The translations under genes and the position numbers were made by a program. DNA of 64,000 nucleotides from UMGS755 sp045590535. GTDB taxonomy: Bacteria > Bacillota > Clostridia > UBA1381 > UBA9506. This document shows positions 17,201 through 23,531 of the stretch, piece by piece. Location: NCBI GenBank assembly GCA_045590535.1, contig JAZNRE010000023.1, positions 7,496-71,495 on the forward strand. The letters run 5' to 3'. Position 1 is the first letter of the stretch; each line of letters opens with the position of its first letter. A model generated the notes under the pieces. It worked only from the letters and a program-made list of their open reading frames with translations, had not been told where the DNA came from and made no database searches.

Positions 17201-18113
17201 AGAAATCCCTGACGCAGATAAAAAGGATGAGTCTGAGGATAAGGAAAACACCGACAAGGAAAACGAGTCTGAGGGCAGCGAAACTACAGATAAGGAAACC
17301 GAAAGCGGAACAGATACCCCGAATACCGAAGATAAGACAGAAACCGAAGGTGGAACAGACGACTTAGGTGAAGGCAATGCGACAAAGCCCGAAGATGGAA
17401 CGGATGCCCCGGACGGAGAAAACACAGAAACTACCACCCCTGAAACTAACCCCGACAACACTACCGAGGGCGAAGAAAATGGTGGTGATAACGGCGAGGA
17501 CAACGGCGAAACTGAAACTCCGGGAACTGACACAGAGGTTACTACTCCTACAACACCTGATACAGAAGATAATACCAATACTGAGCAAGGTGGTGAGGAT
17601 GCAGAAACAAGTGGAAATGGCGAAGGTTCAACCGAAAACGGAACGGATGAAACAACTCCCGATACCGAAAGCGGTGACGATGATGAAGCGACTACACCAA
17701 CAGAGCCGACAACTCCTGCCGAGCCAAGTGAACCTGTTGTAACACCTGACACACCAAGTACAAGTAAGCCTACAACGGGTGGAAATGATGATAACGGAGA
17801 AACAGGAAGTGCTGACGGCGGTTCAGCGGAAGGTGGAAGCAATAGCGGTAATGACAGTACACAGAGCAATGTTTCAAGTGAAAGCACAACATCCACTACA
17901 CCGAGCGTAACGCCAACTGCACCGACAACTTCTTCACCTGCTGCAAGCAAAACAAGTGCGCTAAGTGCAAGCACACCGACCAGCGGCAACACATCAACAA
18001 CCCCTGCTTCTTCTGCTCCTGCACCAAGCACTAATAGCAATTCAAACGGAGTAAGTCAGGCATCGGGTACAACAACATCTTCAGGAAACGAGGAAACATC
18101 TTCTGAAGAATAA
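14226..18113 (+). CDS. Giant surface protein: DUF285/BspA repeats, Hint domain, acidic tail
   Basis: The protein has 1295 residues. The signal segment (about 7-27) is followed by SPAKYKGTFDG, reminiscent of the SipW-type AKYTT site. Residues 131-306 hold about six DUF285/BspA-like repeats (LNLSNFDTSNVTDMNHMF type). A Trp/Tyr-rich region runs to 615. A Hedgehog/intein (Hint) domain occupies about 622-765, beginning GG-Cys622-FATGTLI, with LPIEDVQQGDVV, His693 (DHALFD) and the end motif YHLNYFVNG. The usual C-terminal His-Asn is replaced (FSMPGG), so N-terminal thioester chemistry is expected without splicing. About 853-1295 is an Asp/Glu/Thr-rich tail with an Ig-like insert at about 885-975. 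There is no LPxTG or SLH. The protein is last in the SipW/TasA run. The tail is repetitive but in frame. Confidence 0.85.
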   Translation: MKKNNLIRMLSATLSLLILVCCIGANFSPAKYKGTFDGVDIALTVNAADPEEPAVITVLEAGPTFNARIKTAKTITFGKPADYPQFTWSLTEPTCLAKVDADGTGGIQLFDDGAGNYYVLCEDTIATGTDCSKMFYGCSDITTINGLETLDTSNAKTMAAMFQQCKGLVSLNLSNFDTSNVTDMNHMFYGMSVDSLDVSNFDTSNVSTMTSMFAHCEKIETLNLSNFNTEKVTSMGSMFYICKALKSVNLSSFNTEKVTTMAHMFYACHSISEIDISSFSTPVLKDIQAMFSDCDELTTIYASKQWTNANVTNADTVEVFIDSTKLVGGGGTIYDVSNVNKTYARLDLHNGGGPGYFTYKALKYTIYYHTFDSSGNDYIWKTAYAYEDEEITLSEAHPDHAELAFLGWSPHGTWVSDDQSSFYPSTYDGQLSNMNHEDYVPEKRILASGGTNVMPQDILVDEESTDIHLYDLFSEYNIVLDATNTGEYFVSGHISIFETDYVHDSTIARDNVRLYAMFDRWYWWVDVLPGEGNYVPHYGIYGKTRTHYVHPGLQYSYGRGSTVVPNDEQTATKEIKYNTTATKNGNDITDQFYIFGLEQFTIKLTVKKTVTTISGGGNSGGCFATGTLITMADGSRLPIEDVQQGDVVRVYDHENGCYTESSVLFTEYEGDAEWNVVNLEFSDGTTQEFIFDHALFDLDLNEYVYITAENYHEFIGHRFVKEKDSGYETVTLEKAWAEVEYTGCYSMTTQYHLNYFVNGMFSMPGGISGLFNFFEYDEDLKYDPDLMERDIERYGLFTYDDFADYMPEAVFEQIFPIKYLKVSIGKGLTTFEDLEAIIERYIYGHDLLDNFEEFPEEELEETEDLEENTEENGETETKDESTDEEKATLNFEVENLTFDFADNEIVTNEDAVITFTVGDGYELPETIVITIDGEEYIIYTSEEDSDKNPEGITFDIETGTVTISKDLLKDAEAITIAAEGVKKEDEESENKEEIPDADKKDESEDKENTDKENESEGSETTDKETESGTDTPNTEDKTETEGGTDDLGEGNATKPEDGTDAPDGENTETTTPETNPDNTTEGEENGGDNGEDNGETETPGTDTEVTTPTTPDTEDNTNTEQGGEDAETSGNGEGSTENGTDETTPDTESGDDDEATTPTEPTTPAEPSEPVVTPDTPSTSKPTTGGNDDNGETGSADGGSAEGGSNSGNDSTQSNVSSESTTSTTPSVTPTAPTTSSPAASKTSALSASTPTSGNTSTTPASSAPAPSTNSNSNGVSQASGTTTSSGNEETSSEE

Positions 18114-18139
18114 TCAAATTATAAGCACAGTTTATAAAC

Positions 18140-18167
18140 TGCCGCAGGGGGATTTCCCTCTGCGGCA
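18140..18167 (+). other. Hairpin after the giant surface-protein gene
   Basis: TGCCGCAGGGGGA (18140-18152) pairs with TCCCTCTGCGGCA (18155-18167) around a 2-nt loop. Only AATTTAG follows, so it may act as a weak terminator or an mRNA 3'-end stabiliser ahead of the next small gene. Confidence 0.6.
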
Positions 18168-18199
18168 ATTTAGAGAGTGAGGAAAGGAGCAATAATTTT

Positions 18200-18529
18200 A
18201 TGAACTTACTTTTTGGACTTATCATTGGCACAGCGATTGTAGTAATGGTTGTTGCTCTTTATTGTGCTTTGATAATCGCAGGTCGCTCTGATGAGGGGGC
18301 TGATAACCAAAGAAAAAACGACTTATTTTGGAATAAACAAATATGTCCCAAATGCCGAACTGGTAAGGAAAGTTATGAACTCGATCCTAAATCGGATGCG
18401 TGTCCTAATATTTCTTGTTGGAAAAATGGTAAATGTCCATTTTATATACCGCTTGAAAAACCACCAAAATCAAGTATATTTAAAAGATATAAAAAAACGA
18501 TTTCCGAAAAAGGTTTAAATATTGAGTGA
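18200..18529 (+). CDS. Small membrane protein with Cys-rich zinc-ribbon-like tail, unknown
   Basis: I do not recognise this 109-residue protein. It has one N-terminal membrane segment (about 3-27). A polar tail follows with cysteines in CPKC, then ACPNISC and GKCPF, a spacing compatible with a small metal site. A basic C terminus ends it. A clear Shine-Dalgarno (GGAAAGGAG) precedes ATG 18200 and a terminator follows the stop, so it is a real gene. It is the last gene of the surface-protein run and may belong to it. Confidence 0.7.
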   Translation: MNLLFGLIIGTAIVVMVVALYCALIIAGRSDEGADNQRKNDLFWNKQICPKCRTGKESYELDPKSDACPNISCWKNGKCPFYIPLEKPPKSSIFKRYKKTISEKGLNIE

Positions 18530-18534
18530 GAACG

Positions 18535-18581
18535 AAAAGCGTAGTATGGTTGATTTTAATTAACTGTATTACGCTTTTTTT
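18535..18581 (+). terminator. Intrinsic terminator ending the surface-protein region
   Basis: AAAAGCGTAGTA (from 18535) pairs with TATTACGCTTTT, with seven T at the end. The loop is long and AT-rich. Confidence 0.75.
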
Positions 18582-18631
18582 GTATGAAGTGGTCGATTAT
18601 TTAACAACAAGCGGAGGGAGATTTTTTTGCA

Positions 18632-18667
18632 TAAAAAAAGTCGGAGCAAAGCAAACTTTGCTCCGAC
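18632..18667 (-). terminator. Minus-strand terminator of the tRNA cluster
   Basis: GTCGGAGCAAAG and CTTTGCTCCGAC (18640-18667) make a 12-bp stem. On the minus strand it runs into TTTTTTTAT. It lies directly 3' of the tRNA-Pro gene. Confidence 0.9.
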
Positions 18668-18668
18668 A

Positions 18669-18745
<77 letters not shown>

Positions 18746-18809
18746 GGAAATGCTATGTAAAACACAAAAAGCCCTCCAAACGGGCTTCATGTCCTGCTAA
18801 ACAGGAAAA

Positions 18810-18894
18810 TGGTGGAGGGAGATGGATTCGAACCATCGAAGTCGAAGACAACAGATTTACAGTCTGCCCCCTTTGGCCACTCGGGAACCCCTCC
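18810..18894 (-). tRNA. tRNA-Tyr (anticodon GTA)
   Basis: On the minus strand, acceptor GGAGGGG pairs with TCCCTCC and CCA is encoded. The loop CTGTAAA gives anticodon GTA. The long variable arm (class II, 85 nt total) is normal for bacterial tRNA-Tyr. Confidence 0.95.
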
Positions 18895-18931
18895 ATATAA
18901 TTGCTGATTGTAATTGACAGCTGACTAAAAG

Positions 18932-18960
18932 AGTATACCACAAAAAGTAAAATCTGTCAA
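18932..18960 (-). promoter_or_regulatory. Promoter for tRNA-Tyr and tRNA-Pro
   Basis: On the minus strand a perfect TTGACA (18955-18960) and TATACT (18932-18937) are spaced by 17 bp, 37 bp upstream of the tRNA-Tyr 5' end. Confidence 0.8.
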
Positions 18961-18989
18961 TCCTTTTTTAAAACTTTTTAACAAAAGTT

Positions 18990-19065
18990 TGGAGCTGGTG
19001 GCAGGACTTGAACCTGTAACCTGCTGATTACAAATCAGCTGCTCTACCGATTGAGCTACACCAGC
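18990..19065 (-). tRNA. tRNA-Thr (anticodon TGT)
   Basis: On the minus strand, acceptor GCTGGTG pairs with CACCAGC, the discriminator is T and CCA is encoded. The anticodon loop TTTGTAA gives TGT, which reads ACA and related threonine codons. The length is 76 nt. Confidence 0.95.
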
Positions 19066-19086
19066 GAGTCATTTACAACGAAGACT

Positions 19087-19115
19087 ATTATAGCACAAGA
19101 AATGCGGTCTGTCAA
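19087..19115 (-). promoter_or_regulatory. Promoter for tRNA-Thr
   Basis: On the minus strand TTGACA (19110-19115) and TATAAT (19087-19092) are both perfect and separated by 17 bp, 21 bp upstream of the tRNA-Thr 5' end. Confidence 0.88.
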
Positions 19116-19252
19116 CAATTTTTTTATTTGTTTTTAAAAAAATTTTTTGCCCTTTTTGTCAAGGCAAAAGAGGAGAAAAAAATATGAATTTTAGACTGCA
19201 ATCACATTTTTCTTTTTAGCCCAAAAAGAAACATTAAAAATTTTGTTTTCAC

Positions 19253-19281
19253 TTGACGATTTATGGGTTTTATGATATGAT
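19253..19281 (+). promoter_or_regulatory. Promoter of the AbrB-like gene
   Basis: TTGACG (19253-19258) and TATGAT (19276-19281) are spaced by 17 bp, about 38 bp before the start codon. Confidence 0.75.
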
Positions 19282-19318
19282 AATGGCAAATAGTAGATAA
19301 CAAAAGGGAGGTAACGAG

Positions 19319-19558
19319 ATGAAGTCAACAGGCATTGTCAGAAAAGTTGATGAACTGGGAAGAATCGTTTTACCGATTGAGCTTAGAAGAACTTTGGATA
19401 TTGCAGAAAAAGATGCACTTGAAATTTATGTAGATGGTGACACAATTGTTTTGCGTAAATATGAGCCGGCATGTATATTTTGTGGCAATACACAAGATGT
19501 TTTTCTATTTAAGGGCCGCAACATTTGTCCCGCTTGCATGAAAGAACTTAAAGATTGA
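19319..19558 (+). CDS. AbrB/SpoVT-type transition-state regulator
   Basis: The 79-residue DNA-binding protein has the AbrB swapped-hairpin domain (STGIVRKVDELGRIVLPIEL, about 1-48). A compact zinc ribbon follows, with Cys52-x-x-Cys55 and Cys70-x-x-Cys73. Relatives in Bacillota repress stationary-phase, biofilm and sporulation genes in growth. GGGAGG precedes ATG 19319. It is monocistronic with its own promoter and terminator. AbrB represses the sipW-tasA operon in Bacillus, so control of the nearby surface-protein operon is conceivable but unproven here. Confidence 0.9.
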   Translation: MKSTGIVRKVDELGRIVLPIELRRTLDIAEKDALEIYVDGDTIVLRKYEPACIFCGNTQDVFLFKGRNICPACMKELKD

Positions 19559-19585
19559 GCAAAACATTTATAACCTTTCAAATTG

Positions 19586-19616
19586 CGGTTCCGCATGAAT
19601 TTGCGGAGCCGTTTTT
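19586..19616 (+). terminator. Terminator after the AbrB-like gene
   Basis: CGGTTCCGCA pairs with TGCGGAGCCG (one G-T), followed by five T. Confidence 0.8.
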
Positions 19617-19681
19617 AGAGTCGATTGATGGATGAAAAACATGCCCTCAATCGCAGCGGAATGAGGACATATTGGGGTGAG

Positions 19682-19945
19682 TTACAACTTGTGATAAAAT
19701 TTTCTTCCTGTTTCGTCGGTAACCTCTCTGTAAACATTTCCGTGCTGTATGCCATATGCATCTGCCAGATTTAAGAGGGCAGAGAGAACATGCATAGAAC
19801 ATTTGACAGAATAAGTGCAGCCATTATGACTGATGGATTTCGGTGTTTGCTGTATGGTCACATTGGAAAACCCTTCTGAAACAGCCAGTTTTCTGAGACG
19901 GTTTGCCGTGGTTGAGGAAGAAAACGCAATAAGTGCGGTTTCCAT
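19682..19945 (-). CDS. DUF3343 family small protein
   Basis: The 87-residue cytoplasmic protein resembles the DUF3343 family, annotated elsewhere as putative Se/S carrier-like. It has an N-terminal beta strand with FSSSTTANRLRKLA and the region QTPKSISHNGCTYSVKC, which carries the conserved Pro and Gly-Cys. AGGAG precedes the start at 19945. It converges on the AbrB-like gene. The function is unknown. The Cys pair (about 43 and 49) is the only obvious chemistry. Confidence 0.7.
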   Translation of the reverse strand: METALIAFSSSTTANRLRKLAVSEGFSNVTIQQTPKSISHNGCTYSVKCSMHVLSALLNLADAYGIQHGNVYREVTDETGRKFYHKL

Positions 19946-20062
19946 ATATGCTCCTGTTCCGGCGGTGTGCGCCTTTGATTATACTGATAGACATGGATGA
20001 TTCGACTTTATACTACAGTATATTCAATTTTCTGCAATTCTGCCAATAATTTAAAATTAAAC

Positions 20063-20091
20063 TTGAAATTTTTAAGAAAAACATGTACAAT
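20063..20091 (+). promoter_or_regulatory. Promoter of pyrE
   Basis: TTGAAA (20063-20068) and TACAAT (20086-20091) are separated by 17 bp, about 50 bp before the pyrE start. Confidence 0.7.
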
Positions 20092-20141
20092 ATAAAAGAA
20101 GAATTATGGTTGCATTTTGCGACAGAAAGGACTTGAATTTT

Positions 20142-20717
20142 ATGACAAGAGAACGAGTTATGGAAATTTTAAAAGAAGCAGGCGTTTTGCTGGAGGGTCA
20201 TTTTCAATTAACTTCAGGTCGCCATTCGGATAAATATCTGCAATGCGCTAAAATCTTTCAGGATACGCGCTACAGTGAGGAACTGTGTGCCGATTTAGCT
20301 GCAAAATTTAAAGATAAGAATGTGGAGCTTGTTATTGGACCGGCAATTGGTGCCATTTCTATGAGCTATGAAGTTTCCCGCCATTTAGGCGTTCGAAACA
20401 TTTTTGCTGAACGCGAAAACGGCGCCATGACTCTGCGCCGCAGTTTCACCGTTGAGCCGGGACAGAGAGTTTTGGTTGTTGAAGATGTTGTTACCACAGG
20501 TGGCAGCGTTCGTGAGGTTATTGATTTGGTTCGCGCCCAGGGCGGCGAAGTTGTTGGTGTTGGCGTGGTTGTTGACCGTACCGGTGGCAAAATTGACTTT
20601 GGTGTGCCTCTGGAATCGGTTATTTCTATTGATGTTGTTTCTTTTGAGCCTGAAGATTGCCCCTTGTGCAAAGCCGGTGTGCCCGTTGTAAAACCCGGCA
20701 GCCGCAACTTGAAATAA
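20142..20717 (+). CDS. pyrE: Orotate phosphoribosyltransferase
   Basis: PyrE converts orotate and PRPP to OMP in pyrimidine synthesis. It has 191 residues with the PRPP-binding signature VLVVEDVVTTGGSVREVIDL and orotate-site sequence such as TSGRHSDKYLQCAK. A short C-terminal region contains two cysteines (EDCPLCKAGVPV), as in the longer clostridial/archaeal-type OPRTases. ATG 20142 is preferred over ATG 20106 because AAAGGA lies 10 nt before it. It is separate from the pyr operon at 52.5-60.5 kb. Confidence 0.96.
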   Translation: MTRERVMEILKEAGVLLEGHFQLTSGRHSDKYLQCAKIFQDTRYSEELCADLAAKFKDKNVELVIGPAIGAISMSYEVSRHLGVRNIFAERENGAMTLRRSFTVEPGQRVLVVEDVVTTGGSVREVIDLVRAQGGEVVGVGVVVDRTGGKIDFGVPLESVISIDVVSFEPEDCPLCKAGVPVVKPGSRNLK

Positions 20718-20771
20718 TTGGGCCTTCAGTCTTTAAAGGCAAACATATGATGCGAATAAGGAGAGACGGCT

Positions 20772-21443
20772 ATGCGACATGATGGTCACCGCAAACGCAT
20801 GAAGGACCGGTTTTTGCAGGATGGCGGTTTTGATTATTTTGCACAGCATGAAATTTTAGAATTGCTTTTATACAGCACAAATGCCCGACGGGACACAAAC
20901 CCCATTGCCCATGACCTGATCAGTGAATTTGGGAATATTGCAAACGTTATGGATGCTGACCCCGAAGAGCTTAAAAAGATTGACGGTGTTGGTGAAAGCA
21001 GTGCCTTTTTGCTGAGCATGATTCCGCATCTTTGCCGTGCTTATAATCAAGTGAAATGGAGCCGGAACATTACCTTGGGCACAACCGACTTGGCCGGACA
21101 ATATGCCATCAATCTCTTTATTGGAAAAGCTTTAGAAGAATTTCACATTATTTGTGTCGATTCCAATAAACGCGTTTTCTATCAGGGCCGATTGGCAAAG
21201 GGCACCATCAACGAGGTGCCGGCTTATCCTCGAGTTGTGGTGGAAGAGGTGCTGAAGCGAAAAGCACAGTATGTGATTTTTGCACACAATCATCCAAATG
21301 GTTCGCCACTGCCTTCAGAGGGGGATAAGATGGCAACGGAACAGTTGGTCGCCGCCCTGAAGGCCATCAATGTGCATGTGATTGACCACATTATTGTTTC
21401 CGGCAATCAGTATTACAGCATGGCGGATATGGGCCTTTTGTAA
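20772..21443 (+). CDS. radC: RadC/JAB-domain protein
   Basis: The 223-residue protein has an N-terminal helix-hairpin-helix region (LKKIDGVGESSAFLLSMIP) and a C-terminal JAB/MPN domain with the metal motif AHNHPNGSPLPSEGD. Members are called RadC, but a DNA-repair role is not established for the family. GGAGA precedes ATG 20772. It follows pyrE by 54 bp on the same strand. Confidence 0.92.
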   Translation: MRHDGHRKRMKDRFLQDGGFDYFAQHEILELLLYSTNARRDTNPIAHDLISEFGNIANVMDADPEELKKIDGVGESSAFLLSMIPHLCRAYNQVKWSRNITLGTTDLAGQYAINLFIGKALEEFHIICVDSNKRVFYQGRLAKGTINEVPAYPRVVVEEVLKRKAQYVIFAHNHPNGSPLPSEGDKMATEQLVAALKAINVHVIDHIIVSGNQYYSMADMGLL

Positions 21444-21446
21444 CCG

Positions 21447-21803
21447 TTATTTTTTCGGTTTTGGGCGAAAGAGAAGGGCAACGATATAGCCAAACACAAT
21501 GGCGGCGGTTATACCAGCTGCTGCGCCTGTAATGCCCCCTGTTAATACGCCAAGTAGGCCCTTTTCACCAACGGCTTTTGAAACGCCTTTTGCCAGGGTG
21601 TAACCAAAACCGGTGAGGGGGATGGTTGCACCGGCACCGGCAAGGTCGACTAGTGGTCCATACCAACCGAAAAGGGTTAAAAAAGTTCCGGCGGAAACAT
21701 AAATAACTAAAATTCGGGCAGGTGTCAGTTTGCATTTATCAATCAGCACCTGCGCAATGGCACATAAGATGCCGCCAATCAAAAAAGTCCAAAGATATTG
21801 CAT
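21447..21803 (-). CDS. spoVAE: Stage V sporulation protein AE
   Basis: The 118-residue membrane protein has about four hydrophobic segments and the SpoVAE-type sequence FGWYGPLVDLAGAGATIPL and GFGYTLAKG. In Bacillota it is part of the SpoVA channel that moves dipicolinic acid into the forespore and out at germination. AAAGGATG precedes the start. It lies convergent to radC, 3 bp past its stop. Its usual partners spoVAC and spoVAD are not in this window. Confidence 0.9.
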   Translation of the reverse strand: MQYLWTFLIGGILCAIAQVLIDKCKLTPARILVIYVSAGTFLTLFGWYGPLVDLAGAGATIPLTGFGYTLAKGVSKAVGEKGLLGVLTGGITGAAAGITAAIVFGYIVALLFRPKPKK

Positions 21804-21882
21804 GTAATCATCCTTTTATTTTAAGATGATACATAGTATATACAAAATTAAATCATTATATGTAATTGGGAGTGGTAAAACA

Positions 21883-22611
21883 ATGTCAGGTCATTCCAAA
21901 TGGTCAAACATTAAACACAAAAAAGAAAAAAGTGACGCTAAAAAGGCCAAGATTTTCACAAAACTTGGCCGTGAAATTACCGTTATTGTTAAAGCAGGCG
22001 GTCCCGACCCTGATTCCAACGGCAAGCTGAAGGATGTTATTGCAAAAGCTCGGTCTAACAACATGCCTAACGATAACATTGAGCGCTGCATTAAAAAAGC
22101 ATCCGGCGAGTTGGGTTCGGCTAACTACGAAGAAATCACTTATGAAGGTTACGGTCCCAGCGGTGTTGCTGTGATTGTAGAAACCTTAACGGATAATCGA
22201 AACAGAACCGCCGGCGAGGTTCGTCATTATTTTGATAAGTTTGGCGGCAATTTGGGTCAAACGGGTTGCGTAAGCTTTATGTTTGATGAAAAAGGCGTTA
22301 TCATCATTGATAATGAAGAAAACAGCCTGGATGAAGACACCGTGATGATGGATGCTTTAGACGCAGGTGCGGAAGATTTTTCAGCGCAAGAAGGCTGTTT
22401 TGAAATTATGTGTCAGCCTTCTGATTTCGCAGCGGTGCGTGACGGTTTAGAGGCAAAAGGATATACCTTTGCATCGGCAGAGGTTGAAAAAATTCCTCAA
22501 ACAACAGTGACTCTTACTGACGAAAAAGACATTACATTTATGAACAAATTGATTGATATGCTTGAAGATAACGACGATGTTCAAAATGTATATCACAACT
22601 GGGAAGAATAA
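21883..22611 (+). CDS. yebC: YebC/PmpR (TACO1-type) regulator
   Basis: The 243-residue protein starts with the family signature SGHSKWSNIKHKKEKSDAKK and contains ITYEGYGPSGVAVIVETLTDN and NRTAGEVRHYF. The family is a widespread DNA/RNA-binding regulator, and some members act in translation. ATG 21883 with GGGAGTGG upstream begins the conserved sequence, so the in-frame upstream ATG 21826 is rejected. A strong terminator follows. Confidence 0.94.
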   Translation: MSGHSKWSNIKHKKEKSDAKKAKIFTKLGREITVIVKAGGPDPDSNGKLKDVIAKARSNNMPNDNIERCIKKASGELGSANYEEITYEGYGPSGVAVIVETLTDNRNRTAGEVRHYFDKFGGNLGQTGCVSFMFDEKGVIIIDNEENSLDEDTVMMDALDAGAEDFSAQEGCFEIMCQPSDFAAVRDGLEAKGYTFASAEVEKIPQTTVTLTDEKDITFMNKLIDMLEDNDDVQNVYHNWEE

Positions 22612-22619
22612 ATCAGATA

Positions 22620-22656
22620 GCCGGAGCAACAACGGTTTTGTTGCTTCGGCTTTTTT
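22620..22656 (+). terminator. Terminator after yebC
   Basis: GCCGGAGCAACAA pairs with TTGTTGCTTCGGC (one G-T), followed by six T. Confidence 0.88.
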
Positions 22657-22682
22657 GCTGAAAGCAGAAAGGGGTGGTGCCC

Positions 22683-23384
22683 ATGAAAAAGAAACAACAG
22701 TTCAGACGCGGTTTAAAAGACGGCATATCCATTGGGTTGGGCTATCTTTCAGTGTCCGTGGGCGTCGGCATTACGGCGGTGAGCAGTGGCATGCAGGCTT
22801 TGACGGCTGTTTTAATGTCCATGACCAACTTAACTTCAGCGGGGCAGGCAGCCGGGATTGCCGTTATTGCAGCCGGCGGAGCTTTGCTTGAAATGGCTTT
22901 GGTGCAAATGGTTATCAATTTGCGCTATTCTTTAATGGCTATTTCTTTATCACAAAAAGTTGACAGCGGATTTTCCACGGGCAAAAGATTGTTTTTGGGT
23001 GCTTTTATTGCTGATGAAATTTTTGCTGTGGCTTCGGCTCATGACGAGGTTTGCCCCTCTTATATGTATGGGTTGATTATTATCCCGTATATTGGCTGGG
23101 CGTTGGGCACAGCGCTGGGAGCTGTAGCAGGAACAGTGTTGCCGGTGTCAGTGATTACGGCACTTAGCATGGCGATTTATGGCATGTTTATTGCTATTTT
23201 TGTGCCGGCTATGAAAAAATCCTCCGGCGTGGTGATAGCAGTTTTAATTGCAGCAATCCTTAGCACAATTATGAAAGTTGTGCCGTTTTTCTCTTGCATC
23301 AGTTACGGATTTTCGGTTATTATTGCCTCTGTTACGGGTGCGGCAGCAGCCTCTTTTATCTCCTGGCGCAAACGGATAAAATAG
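22683..23384 (+). CDS. azlC: AzlC family permease
   Basis: The 233-residue integral membrane protein has about six or seven segments and the AzlC start FRRGLKDGISIGLGYLSVSVGVG. AzlC with the small partner AzlD exports branched-chain amino acids or analogues. ATG 22683 is chosen over GTG 22674 because AAAGGGGTGG spans the latter. No AzlD-sized membrane ORF follows. The next gene, after 147 bp with its own promoter, is a glycosyltransferase. The substrate is not readable. Confidence 0.85.
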   Translation: MKKKQQFRRGLKDGISIGLGYLSVSVGVGITAVSSGMQALTAVLMSMTNLTSAGQAAGIAVIAAGGALLEMALVQMVINLRYSLMAISLSQKVDSGFSTGKRLFLGAFIADEIFAVASAHDEVCPSYMYGLIIIPYIGWALGTALGAVAGTVLPVSVITALSMAIYGMFIAIFVPAMKKSSGVVIAVLIAAILSTIMKVVPFFSCISYGFSVIIASVTGAAAASFISWRKRIK

Positions 23385-23430
23385 GGGCGTGAACATTCTG
23401 GAACAATTTAAGAAGTGGGGCCGGAATCTC

Positions 23431-23459
23431 TTGACAAAAATGTAAATTCATTATATAAT
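23431..23459 (+). promoter_or_regulatory. Promoter of the TagO-like / epimerase operon
   Basis: TTGACA (23431-23436) and TATAAT (23454-23459) are both perfect with a 17-bp spacer. Confidence 0.88.
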
Positions 23460-23531
23460 TTTTGTGTGATTATAATGCGTATAAAAATAGATTTTTAACT
23501 GGACCTAAGCATGAAAGGACCGTGCAACAAA

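Noticed and set aside
17039..18040. A 333-codon open frame on the minus strand
   Set aside because: It lies opposite the Glu/Thr/Asp-rich tail of the giant surface protein. Its product is a Ser/Val/Leu low-complexity string with no start signal, a by-product of the codon bias of the sense strand.
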